Source: Petunia secreta
Lineage: Eukaryota; Streptophyta; Magnoliopsida; Solanales; Solanaceae
Direction: 5' to 3'
DNA: 64,000 bases
Assembly: GCA_029990175.1 (NCBI GenBank)
Contig: JARKIP010000038.1
Coordinates: forward strand, 23,815,501-23,879,500
Part shown: piece by piece, positions 12,469 through 28,240 of the stretch
Position numbering within the stretch: the first letter of the stretch is position 1
How the letters are laid out: every line of letters begins with the position of its first letter
The notes under the pieces: model-generated
What the model saw: the letters and a program-made list of their open reading frames with translations, nothing else
Database searches by the model: none
Told to the model about the DNA's origin: nothing
Program-made: the position numbers and the translations under genes

Positions 12469-13499
12469 CTAGCGAAGGAATGAACGTTGTGGATGAAAAA
12501 GGAATAGAGGAGAAAGGAAAAGGCTTGGGAAATATTGAAGAACTTTACGTTCGACATATCTTGGCTCCTAACCGATGCAGACAACATTATCTTCCAAGGA
12601 GACACATCCAAAGAAGAGGAGGATTCTTCTGGAGATAGATCAACATGAAAAATGTTCACCTAGCCATGATCTATTCTCCTAGCAACTTTTAGTCATTTCC
12701 TTCTCTTATTCTATTTCAATATCAGTCAATGCTATAAAGACCAATAATGCAATATTATCTTTTAGGCTCCGCATTTTGTTAGCAAACAAAATGATGCATG
12801 TGGCACAAAGCGCTTTTCAAATCATCGTGCGTGAAGCGGTCCTTTGCATTATAGGATATATTTCTTATTTGATATGTGTACATTGCATGAATTTGTTTGT
12901 TGCTCTAGGTCTCTTTCTACCTAAGTAAATCCCTTCCCAAATCCAATATCCTACCAAGGCAGGCACCTTATCTCCCAACTTTATGCCTAAACCTGATGTC
13001 GGTAATCTTTCGTATATCCTGATAATTCTCTATCCCTTACCGGCTCAAAACCATTGAATACTAAGGCAGAAGACATGGTTAAACTAAGCGCATTTGTTGT
13101 TGATTTTTCAAAACAAGAAGAGTTTGCTACAACATGCACTATGCACATGGAGACGAAAATTGACAAGGCGAGAAATATATCGGTCAAACTCAAAGGCACA
13201 CCTGATTTACCACAAGACCTTTTGACAATAATGTCCAAGGATCATTTTGTTGCTCTAGTCTACACAGTCACACCACCTGCAGTACATGACTGTATCCAAA
13301 GTATTTTCCAAACTTGCTCCTATCATGATCGAAATAGCAGTCAAAGGGCCAGTGGAAGACAATAAGGAATTGGAAAGAAAGAAATGTAGAAAATACTTGT
13401 GCACAACAACCAAAAACTGGCAAGCCGAAGGAAACGACACAACGACGAAGCTCTCATTATATGACAGACTTGGAAATTTCCTAAGCATTTGGAAGCATA

Positions 13500-13860
13500 T
13501 CTCTACCTACTAGCAAGCATGAAGCAAGACGATGGACAAAATTATCTGTTAAGACACTGATTTGGTATGTAAGAGCAAGACCCGAACAACTAGAATTCTG
13601 GGCCAAAGATTTTATTAAGCAATTTGGTATCTCATGAAGAAAACCATATATACAGTAGCCTGCTGAAAAGAAAAGATACAATATGACCAACCTCTAAAAT
13701 GGTCTTGACTAAAGCAGCAATCTAAGAATATGCATGATACGTCGGCAACCTACATCAGGTTCGATCTCTCAGCAATAAAATCTTACCTAACAAGGAAGGT
13801 AGGTGCAAATATTGAATTGCAGCAATTAGTTGACAAGTATGAAAGATATTAAGTATCTCT
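13500..13860 (+). pseudogene. Possible gag remnant of the Ogre/Tat-like element
   Basis: A short stretch reads LIWYVRARPEQLEFWAKDF near 13560, followed after a stop and a frame change by EYAWYVGN-like residues near 13730. Gag proteins of this group have a similar Trp-rich block followed by an EYA-type helix. The match is weak and the surrounding frames are closed, so this is only a suggestion. Confidence 0.3.
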
Positions 13861-15169
13861 TTCAAAGATACACAGGCATCATGACATACAAATTTGCAAG
13901 AAAAGATGACAAATGCACTCAAAAGTCTTGGTGTTCGACAAAAGCCAACCTCCCTTTCCGTCACACAACACAACCTATTAGTTACACACGTCTTTATCAC
14001 TTTTCATCAACATTCAATTTCTTATCTCCTGCTTAAACAAGCATCCGTCATTTAACCAAAATTCGTGTCTTGACTGCTACATAAAGCACTCAAGCAATCT
14101 TTCGGAATCTCTATACAATTTATCATAATCTCCAAATTCAAGTGCTAATCTATCATCCGCGGTCTATGCATTCTCTTAAGCTTTATGTGTTTTTTTTGTT
14201 CTAACACAGTTTTGCGCATTTTATCACTTTATTACGGTTTCTTTTTGCTTGAACATCGAAATTGGTCAAAAATCTGCATTCAGAAAAAGAAAAAAAAAGC
14301 CGAAATAGCAAGCCGAGTTGAAAATATTTACCTCGGGACAAAGTCTTTTGAACCACCAGTATATGACATCGAGAGCATTTAGACAGTCCCAATTCTACTG
14401 CCCTAAAACTTGTGAAGTGGACAACCAAAATAAGCCAGCATTTTACCCACACAAGAGTCGCAAGAAAGAAATCCAATCATTATACAACCAGAACTGGGAA
14501 AACTCACAACCTCCCCTCTGTCAAGACTTTCAACAACAACCTCATTAAGTTCAACACAAACAATGATAAACAAAAAGATAAAACCTCACACCTTTACTCC
14601 TTTAGCTCAATCAAAAGATATCGCAACCAACAATTGAACAACCCTCTAAATACCCAGTCTGAATTTCGATCCAACCAAGATCTACACCCATCACTCAAAC
14701 ATTTAAGACCACGACACAAAAAAATACCTACCACTGAAACACAAAATTCAGAGTCTGATTGACCAAAGCAAGATAATGGCACAATAAGAACCAACAAGTG
14801 GAAACCACAACTTCTAAACCACAAATACATTTTCTATATACACCAATCTATCAAAGTTAGCTCCATGAATTTTTGAAAAGAAAAGCACGAAACATGAAGA
14901 CACCCTGTCACAACCCAAGACAAATATAATTTTGGACAACCTCTAAATCTGGCAAAATCCAAATACCAAACATCAGTCTGAGTATGTAAGTATCCACATA
15001 ATCAGAGTCATCGAGATACCCAATCATCACACTAAAGGACGAATGCAGATTCAAGCCAATACATTGGTGTTCAGTGCAATGCAACTACATTGTTTTGACT
15101 AACGAATCTTTCTTTGAGAGTAGATCCTTTGGCACAAACACAAGACTCGCAGGCGATCACAACGGATAT

Positions 15170-15440
15170 GATAGCACTTTAGACTTTCCAGGCTTAAAAT
15201 ATGACGGCTAGCCCCTTCAAGCTTATAATATGACGACTAGCCACGTCAGGCTTAGAATATGACGACTAGCCTCATCAGGCTTAGAATATGATGACTAGCC
15301 ACGTAAGGCTTGACATATGACGACTAGCCAAGTCAGGCTTAGAATATGACGACTAGCCACATCAGGCTTAGAATATGACGATTAGCCATGTCAGGCTTAA
15401 AATATGACGACTAGCCATGTCAGGCTTAGAATATGAAAAT
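15170..15440 (+). repeat. Tandem repeat, ~30-base unit (GACTAGCCA...)
   Basis: About eight imperfect copies of a unit like AGGCTTAGAATATGACGACT plus AGCCACGTC follow each other. It lies in the untranslated tail between the coding remnants and the 3' LTR, where Ogre-type elements commonly carry variable tandem arrays. Confidence 0.85.
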
Positions 15441-15625
15441 TAGGCTTGTCCACCTTGGAATTAGACATACTCATTTATTTTATTTTTTAGGCACCACTAT
15501 CATAGGCCCGTCCGCCTTAGAATTGGACATACTCATTTATTTTGTTTTGCAGGCACCACTATTATAGGTCTGTCCGCCTTAAAATTGGACATATACACAT
15601 ATTTTATATTTGTTTTTCAGGCATT
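15440..15625 (+). repeat. Tandem repeat, ~67-base unit
   Basis: About two and a half copies of a unit containing GTCCGCCTTAGAATTGGACA and CATTTATTTTGTTTTGCAGG, ending in CACCACTATTATAGG. It lies directly after the 30-base array. Confidence 0.8.
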
Positions 15626-15874
15626 ACTACAATATGGTGATCTATCAAAGGCAATAAACTGGGGCAGAATTTTTTAGGATCCCCTCAAAAATTTCAAAAG
15701 ACGCAAGCTGACACTGAGGCAGAAATTTTTGAGATCCCCTCAAAATTTCAAGAGAGGCAAAGTATCGAAATTGGGAATTCACTAAAGAAAACTCGACCAA
15801 GGTCCAACATTCATGAAAAAAGGCACTACAGGAGGAAGACGCGGAGCAGATGAAGAATACACAAATCAAACCTC

Positions 15875-16095
15875 TTTACGAGAAGGAAGTAGCAGTAGGT
15901 TCTCTTTACGAGAGGCAGTAGCAGTAGTTCTTTTTACGAGAGGCAGTAGCAGCAGGTTCTCTTTACGAGAAGGCAGTAGCAGTAGGTTTTCTTTATTAGA
16001 AGGCAGTAGCAGCTCCTGCCAAGCATAGGTTCTCATGACGAGAGGTTGTAGCAGCTCCTGACGAGCATAGGTTCTCTTTACGAGAAGGCATTGGC
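15875..16095 (+). repeat. Tandem repeat, ~30-base unit (CTCTTTACGAGA...)
   Basis: Six to seven imperfect copies of TCTCTTTACGAGAAGGCAGT plus AGCAGTAGGT. Each unit holds a small palindrome (TCTCTTTACGAGA pairs TCTC with GAGA). It is noncoding; the 71-codon ORF across it is just the repeat read through. Confidence 0.85.
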
Positions 16096-16153
16096 AAGAC
16101 GATCCAACGATAGGAAGTCTACTTTACATTTATAAATATTATTTTCAATAAGC

Positions 16154-16242
16154 TCACCTTTATTGCAGGAAACAACATGACAGTGTTCCAGGGTATATAG
16201 CCCGGCGCGACACTGTCACGTTGTTTCCTGCAATAAAGGTGA
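16154..16242. repeat. Long near-perfect hairpin in the 3' untranslated region
   Basis: Left arm 16154-16186 and right arm 16210-16242 are reverse complements over 33 bases with a single mismatch, separated by a 23-base loop. The arms contain TTTATTGCAGGAAACAAC. It sits between the tandem arrays and the polypurine tract. In RNA it would fold into a stable stem. Confidence 0.9.
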
Positions 16243-17293
16243 CAAGAGGCACTTAGCATCTCCAGACGAGCAAATAAATATCCTCAGAGGATAGGCACAT
16301 ATTTCCCAGCACTAAAAGCTCTTGAAAATGGATATTCAACTCAATAAGGGAGTTTACTTTATCCTTATCTCTATTTGCACTTATCTTGATTTTACTGCAG
16401 GGCGATCTCCGATCTCTCGACAAGCCCCTTCACCATTTCCCACACTCTTACACTTGCTCCTGAAAAATTACTACCCCACACGAAATTGTGCGACCCAAAA
16501 AATCACAAATGCATACTATACACCGTTCCGGGACCCATACTTAATCCTACAGACGATGTCTTTGCTATACCCACAAACTATTTATTTTTCCGAGCTCCAA
16601 AGCACTCAAATCTATATTTCCATACTCTGCACCAATAATCTTCCTAATCTTTCATTCCTGATTGGATACCAGTTTGTGTTCCTTCCTATTCAAGCATATC
16701 TGTGTCAATCGAGCGTGTTCTCGTGCTTAATCGTGCCCATCTGATTGATATTGTGCGCATTTATCGTGCTTTACTGCTCAATATTCCCCAGCTCATTCAA
16801 GACAATATTGAAGGTAAGATGACCCATTTATCGAGATGAAGTGGAAACTATATCCATGTAAACTCCTCTTTATGGGTGTGTAGCGCGCCACATTTTCATA
16901 ACTAGGATGATTATAAGCCTCTTTTCCCACGCTCGATCTATTGATGATATCTCGTCTTCAATAGTATCTCTACTCTATTCTTAAATCATTTATCTCGCCA
17001 AAATGGCAAATCATATACAAATCTGAACTCTGCATACTTGGACAAGTTTAATCCAGACATCTGAAATCGTGCCTCATAAACATCTCACACAGGCAACATG
17101 CCATTCTTGAACTGCACAAGACTTGATTCTCGTGAAACCCGAGATATATAGGAAACTCAGAGATCGGGGTTCAATTGAAACACCCCAAAACTCTCATTTC
17201 CCCTTCCAGCACCTGTCGTGACAAAATTGGCTACTCCGTCAACTATATTTGCATGAAGATTCTTTCATCATCCCCGGACAAAGAGGGGCAGTT

Positions 17294-20038
<2,745 letters not shown>

Positions 20039-20230
20039 CATATTAAACCAGCACATGTGCTAAGACTTTATATGGAAGATGCAAGGGGTCCAATTTACCA
20101 CAGACATGATCATTTGACCACTGGGTGGCTGTAGCATGGTGTTAGGTGTTCAATGGCTAGTCACTTTGGTTGTAGCATGATGATGTTTCTGGGACTTCTT
20201 ATTTTGCTGTCCTAGAATTTATTGTGAAGA
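20039..20230 (+). pseudogene. Continuation of the gypsy protease region after the nested insertion
   Basis: In one frame around 20080-20150 the sequence gives GVQFTTD followed by PLGGCSMVLGVQWL. This is the segment that normally follows the active-site block of Ty3/gypsy proteases. It joins in order with the protease motif before 7276, which confirms that the Ogre/Tat-like element landed inside the protease. Stops follow and recognisable gypsy sequence fades by about 20230. Confidence 0.7.
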
Positions 20231-20497
20231 TCATAGTCGCAGGAATATTTTAGGGACTTCATATTTGACAGTTGGCGCTACTAGGAAATTTTTTTGGGAC
20301 CTCGAAAATTTTAGTTTAAAGTACTAAGAAAATTTACAGAATGTTTATGTATTTCCTAGATATGACTATTCTTCAAAATAATTTCAAACGCTAGTTGTAT
20401 TTTTCAGCGCGCTATTAGGGGGCTAATTTTTATAATAATCAGGAAACCATTCAGATATGAAGTAACAAATTAAAATGTATTTTTAAAATGAAGATTT

Positions 20498-21566
20498 TGT
20501 TGGGTTTAATGGAAGAACGTGAATGGGAAATGGGTAAAAAGTGAAAAGGTTCCCTTTTGTAGGGAAATGCACTTTCTCCCACATTGGTAGAGGAAAAGGA
20601 TTTTGTTGGGTTTAAATAGAGATTTACTTCTCTTAGCTCTTAAAAGGGTTGAGAAGAAGGGAAGCCTCGCGCCGTCATCGTCGCTCGTCTCGGCTTCGGC
20701 TTCGGATTTGGTCAATTGATATAATTGATTGATTTAAATTTTAGGACCAACAATACTAAAATATTAATTAATTAATATTTTATCCGTTTGTGTAACGGGC
20801 AACTCCGTTTGTGTAACGGGGAGCTGAAGTGAGTCAGCAACGGGCAGCTGAAGTGAGTTCAGTATCCGAGCAGCTGAAGCAACATCAGCAGATTAGTTCC
20901 TCCACGTTTCTCTCCACGTCTTCTCATTAATGTCGGTCATTAGTGGTGGATTAATTCCTCCAAATTAAAGTCAGTTATTAGTGGTAGATTAATTGCTCCA
21001 CATTGAAGTCAGTCATTAGTGGACAATTAAGCTCTCCCACGTTTTCTCATTAATCACCAGGTGTGTCTCTTCACCTGCCCTTGGATGCCTATATAAACTG
21101 GTCATTTGTCAGTCCTTGATCACGACAGACAGACGATAGACAACATAGATAGACGACATAGACTGAAACTCTGAGAAGAGAGACTCAACCTCGGACAGAG
21201 GCATAGACTCAAACTCGGACAGATAGTTAGTACCTCGGGCAGAAGATAGAAACACTCGGGCAGAGAAAATCACTGACAGAAAACATATCTCACTGCATCC
21301 CCTCCCTTCTGCATATTAAGTGAGTCATGTGATTTGCTCCGTTCCTTTGTGTTCGCCGTGTTCTAACCGTTTGAAGTGCCGCTACGGTAGAACTGTTATC
21401 CCATTCCATCCTGGGAGAAATTAACCCGTGAACCTTGGGCATCGTGAGGGGGTTAGATTTCTTTAGGAGACACAAGTAACTTGTGGGCTCGGGATCGTCC
21501 TATACTAACAGATTATTTGCTGCAGGTTTTGTATCTCCTAATTTTATTTGAGTGCAGGAACCAACA
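20498..21566 (+). repeat. 5' LTR of the copia element
   Basis: 1,069 bases, TGTTGG...CCAACA. It contains several GTAACGGG and GAAGTGAGT repeats, and TATATAAAC at about 21091, a likely TATA box for the genomic transcript. Confidence 0.9.
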
Positions 21567-21614
21567 AGCTTAAGAAATCTACTGATATTTATTTTCTGCG
21601 CTTAAATAAATATT

Positions 21615-21835
21615 GTTTAAGGAGACTGGTAAGGAGACTAAAACCTTTGTGGTTTTTTTGCTCCTATACTGTATATTAATCTGCTCGTGGAGACTAAAAC
21701 CTTTGTGGTTTTCTACTCCTGTATTGCATATTACTCTGCTCGTGGGGACTAAAACCTTTGTGGTTTTTCTACTCCTAATTACTGTGAAATATTCTGTTTG
21801 TGGAGACTAAAAGCCTTCGTGGTTTTTCCTACTCC
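21615..21835 (+). repeat. Leader tandem repeat, ~53-base unit
   Basis: Four imperfect copies of a unit containing GGAGACTAAAACCTTTGTGG, a TTTTTCTACTCCT tail and CTGCTCGT lie between the 5' LTR and the gag start, within the packaging-leader region. The primer-binding site itself is not obvious after the LTR. Confidence 0.85.
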
Positions 21836-21887
21836 AATTGTTTAAACAGTTTATTGATTTTGTTTCTGCTCGTGTCATTTTGCAGAG

Positions 21888-24800
21888 ATGACAAACGGAG
21901 CGGATCCAACTGTCCCTGTTGGGAGTACTAATGCTACCACAGTTTCTGGTGCTTCTGGGCCTAGCCGTGCTGCTGCAATGGTTATGCCACCTGCAGAGAA
22001 ACCGGGGAAGTTTTCTGGTGTGGATTTTAAGAGATGGCAGCAAAAGATGTTCTTTTATCTGACCACCTTAAGCCTGCAAAGGTTTATTAAGGAGGATGCT
22101 CCAGTCTTGACTGATGAAACACCTGAAAACGAACGCTTCCTCGTGATTGAGGCTTGGACTCATTCTGACTTCCTATGCAAGAATTATATTCTAAGTGGCT
22201 TGGAAGATGACTTGTACAACGTTTATAGTAACGTTGAAACGTCTAAGAATCTGTGGAATGCGTTGGAAAAGAAGTATAAGACTGAAGATGCTCGACTGAA
22301 GAAATTTGTGGCTGCCAAATGGTGGATAACAAATCTGTTGTGTCCCAAGTCCAAGAACTTCAAGTCATTATATATGATCTCCTTGCTGAAGGTTTGGTGA
22401 TCAACGAGGCGTTTCAAGTTGCAGCCATGATTGAAAAGTTACCTCCTTTGTGGAAAGACTTTAAAAATTACTTGAAACATAAGCGCAAGGAGATGACCCT
22501 TGAAGATTTGATTGTTCGCTTAAGGATTGAAGAGGACAACAAATCAGCTGAGAAGAAGGCTCGTGGAAATGCTACAATAGCGGGAGCAAATATTGGTGGG
22601 CATAATCCAAATAAGAGGAAGAAGCCTTCTGGAGGGAAGACCAACCCTAGAAAGAAGAAATTCAAGGGAAATTGCTACAATTGTGGCAAGAGTGGACATA
22701 AGTTCGTAGACTGTCGTGCTGCAAAGAAGGACAGGAAAAATGGAAAAGGTCAAGCAAACATGGTTGAAGACAATAAACTGTCTCAAGGAGTGCAAGATAT
22801 TGATCTGTGCGCCATGATTTCTGAATGCAATTTAGTTGGAAATCCTAAAGAGTGGTGGATTGATTCAGGAGCCACCCGCCATGTTTGTGCTGTGAAGGAA
22901 GCCTTTGCTTCATATGTTCCCGCTGGACCTGATGAGGCGCTCTCTATGGGCAATTCTGCAATGGCGAAAATTGAGGGATATGGAAAGATCTTCCTCAAAA
23001 TGACGTCTGGCAAGGTTGTGACTCTGACCAATGTTCTTCACGTTCCTGTAATAAGGAAGAACTTGGTGTGAACTGCACTTCTCGTTAAAAACGGGTTTAA
23101 GTATGTGTTTGTCTCTGACAAAGTTGTAATAACTAAGAATGAGCTGTATGTAGGAAAAGATTACTTGACTGAGGGCCTTTTCAAACTCAATGTAATGGTC
23201 ATTGATAATATGAATAAAACTGCAGCTTCTTGTTATTTACTTGAGTCAAATAATTTATGGCATTCTCGTTTGGGACATGTCAATTATAAAACCTTGCGGA
23301 AAATGATCAATTTGGAAGTATTGCCTAAATTTGATTGCGAGAAGTCAAAATGTCAAATATGTGTTGAGTCTAAATATACGAAACACCCTTACAAGTCAAT
23401 TGAAAGGGATTTGGAACCATTAAACTTAGTTCATACGGACATTTGTGACATGAAGTCAATACCATCTCGCTGTGGAAAGAAGTATTTCATAACTTTTATT
23501 GACGATAGCACTCGTTACTGCTATGTTTATTTACTTAGTAGTAAAGATGAGGCAATTAACGTATTCAAGCAATACAAAAATGAAGTTGAAACGCAACTTA
23601 CCAAAAAGATCAAAATGATAAGAAGTGATAGGGGTGGAGAATATGAATCTCCTTTTGAACAAGTGTGTTTGGAATATGGCATTATTCATCAAACAACTGC
23701 CCCCTACACGCCTCAATCTAATGGGATTGCAGAAAGGAAAAATTGAACCTTAAAGGAGATGATGAATTCCTTGTTGATAAGTTCGGGTCTACCCCAAAAC
23801 TTGTGCGGGGAAGCCTCATTCACGGCTAATCAAATACTCAATCGAGTTCCCCATAGCAAAACACTGTCCATTCCTTATGAAAAGTGGAAAGGAAGGAAGC
23901 CCAACTTGAATTACTTCAAAGTGTGGGGGTGTTTGGCTAAAGTGCAAGTCCCAAAACCCAAAAGGGTTAAGATTGGACCGAAAACAATTGATTGTGTTTT
24001 CATTGGGTATGCTAGAAACAGTAAAGCATATCGGTTTCTGGTTCATAAATCAGAAAATCCCGACATTCACGTTAATACGGTGATGAAATCAGATAATGCT
24101 AAATTCTTTGAAACCATATATCCGTATAAGAAGGAATGTGAGTCAGTTGGTGAAAGATCCAAACGACCTCGGGAAGGAAAGTCACCAAATGAAGAAGAAC
24201 CAAGGGGAAGCAAGCGTCAAAGAACTTCTACTTCATTTGGAGATGACTTTGTCACTTTTCTGTTAGAAAGTGAGCCTCGGACGTTTAAAGAAGCTATGTC
24301 TTCTTCGGACTCTCCATCTTGGAAAGAGGCAGTCAATAGTGAAATAGAATCTATTTTGAGCAACCATACTTGGGAGTTGGTTGATCTTCCTCCTGGAAAC
24401 AAACCATTAGGTTCTAAGTGGATTTTCAAAAGGAAAATCAAAGCTAATGGCACTATTGACAAGTACAAGGAAAGGCTTGTTGTTAAAGGATATAGACAAC
24501 AAGAAGGTCTTGACTACTTTGACACATACTCGCCGGTAACCAGAATAACATCGATACGGATGTTAATAGCGTTAGCCGCTGTGTATGGTCTTGAAATCCA
24601 TCAAATGGACGTTAAGACAGCGTTCTCAAATGGGGATTTGGAGGAAGAGATTTACATGGAACAACCTGAAGGGTTCGTGGTTCCAGGTAAAGAAAAGATG
24701 GTGTGTAAACTTGTTAAGTCGCTTTATGGACTAAAACAAGCACCTAATACAATGTTGTCAAATGGCTTTAAAATTAACGAGTGTGACAAATGTGTTTACA

Positions 24801-25813
24801 TTAAGAACACTCCTAATTTTGTAGTCATTGTTTGCTTATATGTGGACGACATGTTGATAATGAACAATGACATTGCCAATGTAAATGCTACAAAGCGCAT
24901 GCTGAGTAGCAAATTTGATATGAAAGACTTAGGAGTTGCGGACTTAATTCTGGGTGTTAAGATCCATAGAACTCCTCAAGGTCTGGCGTTGTCTCAAACT
25001 CACTACATCAATAGTGTGCTTGAAAAATTTAAATATTTGGCTTTTAAAATTTCAAAGACTCCTATTGATGTAAACCTTGCTCTTAAAAAGAATAAAGGTG
25101 AAAGCACGTCGCAACGGGATTATGCACGTGTTTTGGGAAGTTTGATGTACGTCATGAATTGTACTCAACCAGATATAGATTGTGCTATAAGTAAATTAAG
25201 TCGATACACGAGTAATCCCAATCAGACCCATTGGATGGCAATGAAACGTGTTTTGGGGTATTTAAAATACACTCAAGACTTTGCATTGCATTATAACAAG
25301 TATCCTGCAGTCATTGAAGGATATTGTGATGCCAATTGGATCACCGGCACAACTGATTCTAAGTCCACAAGTGGATATATTTTCGCACTTGGTGGAGGAG
25401 CGGTGTCTTGGAAATCGTCCAAGCAAACGTGTATTGCCCGCTCCACTATGGAAGCTGAATTCATAGCCTTAGATAAAGCCGGTGAAGAAGCTGAATGGCT
25501 TCGGAACTTTTTGGAAGACATTCCGTTCTGGCCTAAGCCGTTGACACCAATTTGTATACATTGTGATAGTCAATCTGCTATAGGAAGAGCGAGGAATGTC
25601 ATGTATAACGGTAAGAATCGTCACATATGACGAAGGTATAAAACCGTTAGGGACCTACTCTCTAGAAGAATTATCACCATTGACTACGTGAAGTCAAGGG
25701 ATAATGTGGCGGATCCGCATACAAAAGGCCTAACTAGAGAGGCGGTTGAGTGTTCATCGAAGGGAATGAGACTATGGCCAAGGACAAGTCATCACGGCGG
25801 CAACTCTACCTAG
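21888..25813 (+). pseudogene. Broken copia gag-pol polyprotein
   Basis: The ATG at 21888 starts gag. A small deletion with frameshift near 22315 moves reading to the frame that carries the CCHC knuckle CYNCGKSGHKFVDC (about 22670-22713) and the protease motif DSGATRHVC (about 22863). Integrase follows, with its HHCC region (LWHSRLGHVN...CQIC, about 23256-23360), Asp in VHTDICD, Asp in IRSDRGGEYES and Glu in NGIAERKN (about 23735). RT has YVDDM near 24840, but roughly eight codons are missing after LYGLKQAP (about 24745). RNase H has CDANW, STMEAEF and HCDSQSAI. In-frame stops lie at about 23069, 23744 and 25628; the last two are TGA at positions where the family has arginine. Confidence 0.9.
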
Positions 25814-26370
25814 GAGACTGGAGATCCCAAGAACTAGGTTCAAGGAGAATACAAAGTTGTGTATGACGGTCCAACATTGTCAATTAAATGTTTGGTCCAT
25901 TCTCGTGATGAGACAATGTTCAAGTACCAAGGATAAAATGCTAGAGGCATTTTTTAATGATTATCTAAGTTTGATATTGTGGTTATCAAACAGTGTATAT
26001 CTATAGGATTACACGTTTAGAAATCACCTATGTAAGTGTGAAGTGGAAGCCGCTTCAAGGAGAATTCTGTTTGGCCAATCTTTAAGCACTTATGAAACCA
26101 GGCGGTGTTCATGGCTGAAACGAACACAACAGTGAGAACCAAAGACGGTTAAGGATTAGTTGTGTGACTTACGTTGTCTAGGTATACACCAAAGTTCGAC
26201 AGTTCAAAGATATCAAATCTACCGATTGACCGAGTATATCCGATGTATGTTCACTACGGAAAAGTTCAAAGGGAAACCTACTTATCCAGATGCAACTAAT
26301 TCTTTCTTGCAAATCACACAAGTCTGTCATGCATATGTCCATTCAGCCATTCCCCATTCATGTGGGGGAT

Positions 26371-27459
26371 ATTTGGGTTTAATGGAAGAATGTGAATGGG
26401 AAATGGGTAAAAAGTGAAAAGGTTCCCTTTTGTAGGGAAAGGTTCCCTTTTGTAGGGAAATGCACTTTCTCCCACATTGGTAGAGGAAAAGCATTGTGTT
26501 GGGTTTAAATAGAGATTTACCTCTCTTAGCTCTTAAAAGGGTTGAGAAGAAGGGAAGCCTCGCGCCGTCGTCGTCGCTCGTCTCGGCTTCGGCTTCGGAT
26601 TCGGTCAATTAATATGATTGATTGACTTAAATTTTTTGACCAACATAACTAAAATATTAATTAATTAATATTTTATCCGTTTGTGTAACGGGAAGCTCCG
26701 TTTGTGTAACGGGGAGCTGAAGTGAGTCAGCAACGGGCAGCTGAAGTGAGTTCAATACCCGGGCAGCTGAAGCAACATCAGCAGATTAGTTCCTCCACGT
26801 TTCCCTCCACGTCTTCTCATTAATGTCGGTCATTAGTGGTGGATTAATTCCTCCAAATTAAAGTCAGTTATTAGTGGTAGATTAATTGCTCCACATTGAA
26901 GTCAGTCATTAGTGGACAATTAAGCTCTCCCACATTTTCTCATTAATCACCAGGTGTGTCTCTTCACCTGCCCTTGGATGTCTATATAAACTGGTCATTT
27001 GTCAGTCCTTGATCACGACAGACAGACGATAGACAACATAGATAGACGACATAGACTGAAACTCTGAGAAGAGAGACTCAACCTCGGACAGAGGCATAGA
27101 CTCAAACTCGGACAGATAGTCAGTACCTCGGGCAGAAGATAGAAACACTCGGGCAGAGAAAATCACTGACAGAAAACATATCTCACTGCATCCCCTCCCT
27201 TCTGCATATTAAGTGAGTCGTGTGATTTGCTCCGTTCCTTTGTGTTCACCGTGTTCTAACCGTTTGAAGTGCCGCTACGGTAGAACTGTTATCCCGTTCC
27301 ATCCTGGGAGAAATTAACCCGTGAACCTTGGGCATCGTGAGGGGGTTAGATTTCTTAAGGAGACACAAGTAACTTGTGGGCTCGGGATCATCCTATACTA
27401 ACAGATTATTTGCTACAGGTTTTGTATCTCCTAATTTTATTTGAGTGCAGGAACCAACA
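26371..27459 (+). repeat. 3' LTR of the copia element
   Basis: The purine tract TGTGGGGGA (26361-26369) precedes the LTR. The first two bases are mutated relative to the left LTR. GGTTCCCTTTTGTAGGGAAA is doubled near 26420-26460. The end is CCAACA followed by the GATTT target duplication. Confidence 0.88.
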
Positions 27460-27464
27460 GATTT

Positions 27465-28240
27465 TTCTTTCACCAAATTTTAGCAAAAAAGAAAAAGAAA
27501 ATTCGGAACTCAAGAAACACATATCACATACAAAGTGTTAATAACAGATAAATACAAGATAAATAACAAATTAATATATGCTAAAATACTTAAGGAACTG
27601 GCTAATACAAAATGAAAGGAATACTAAAATGAATATCGATTACATATCATATTATTAATATGTAGAACACAATATAATAAGTCATGAAATGTATGGTACA
27701 TAAAAACTCATGTATGTTAAAATATTAAGTAGATAAGTATTGGATACAATTTATATAAAAATTGAGTATTCACAAATCAATTTATATATCAAATAAATAT
27801 TAAATAAGCTAATTAAGAAATCAATATATGTTTGTATAAAATAGGCGGAAAATATTTATGATTGTATAATTATATTAATTAAGAGTTTAAAAGAATCTCT
27901 ACCCCTCAATAAGGTTGTTATTACTAAATAACATTATACGGGTGAATTAAAAAAAGGCAGCAAGCACCCGTGTTCATACAGAGTCAAGGGAGGACCTCAC
28001 CTCCAAGTTGTGATGTATAATCTCAGTACAAGTTGTCTCAAAGGCTCCTCGTCAAGACTTCAACACAGGAGATCCTTGGCGTTCCAGAACCGCCCAACTC
28101 TTTTTTGGCAGAAAAGAGTCTCGGATTTTCTTTTCCATTTTCTTTTATTTCTAAGTCTGATTAACACTAATCATGGACCAAATTAACACTTTTAAAACTT
28201 GAGGGTATTTCTTAAAACATACATAATAATTATTTCAAAC
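27465..28240. other. AT-rich spacer with a faint SINE-like block
   Basis: 27465-27950 is very AT-rich with no ORF. 27955-28065 (AAGGCAGCAAGCACCCGTGT, ... GTTGTGATGTATAATCTC, ... AAAGGCTCCTC) resembles in order the body of a tRNA-derived Solanaceae SINE, but it is very degraded and I could not confirm both ends. The Mutator-like unit probably begins in or just after this stretch. Confidence 0.35.

Larger units (their letters stand above)
20493..27464 (+). mobile_element. Ty1/copia retrotransposon, complete with both LTRs but inactive
   Basis: LTRs at 20498-21566 and about 26371-27459 start TGTTGG (mutated in the right copy) and end CCAACA. They are flanked by identical GATTT duplications at 20493-20497 and 27460-27464. 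By eye the LTRs differ at roughly 25-30 positions over ~1.07 kb, plus a 21-base tandem duplication in the right LTR. The domain order gag, protease, integrase, RT, RNase H is the copia order. Coding is broken by a gag frameshift, several stops and an in-frame RT deletion. Confidence 0.92.

Noticed and set aside
15170..15440. Regular ~30-base repeats resembling a CRISPR array
   Set aside because: There are no unique spacers; the whole unit is repeated with drift, in a plant retrotransposon tail.
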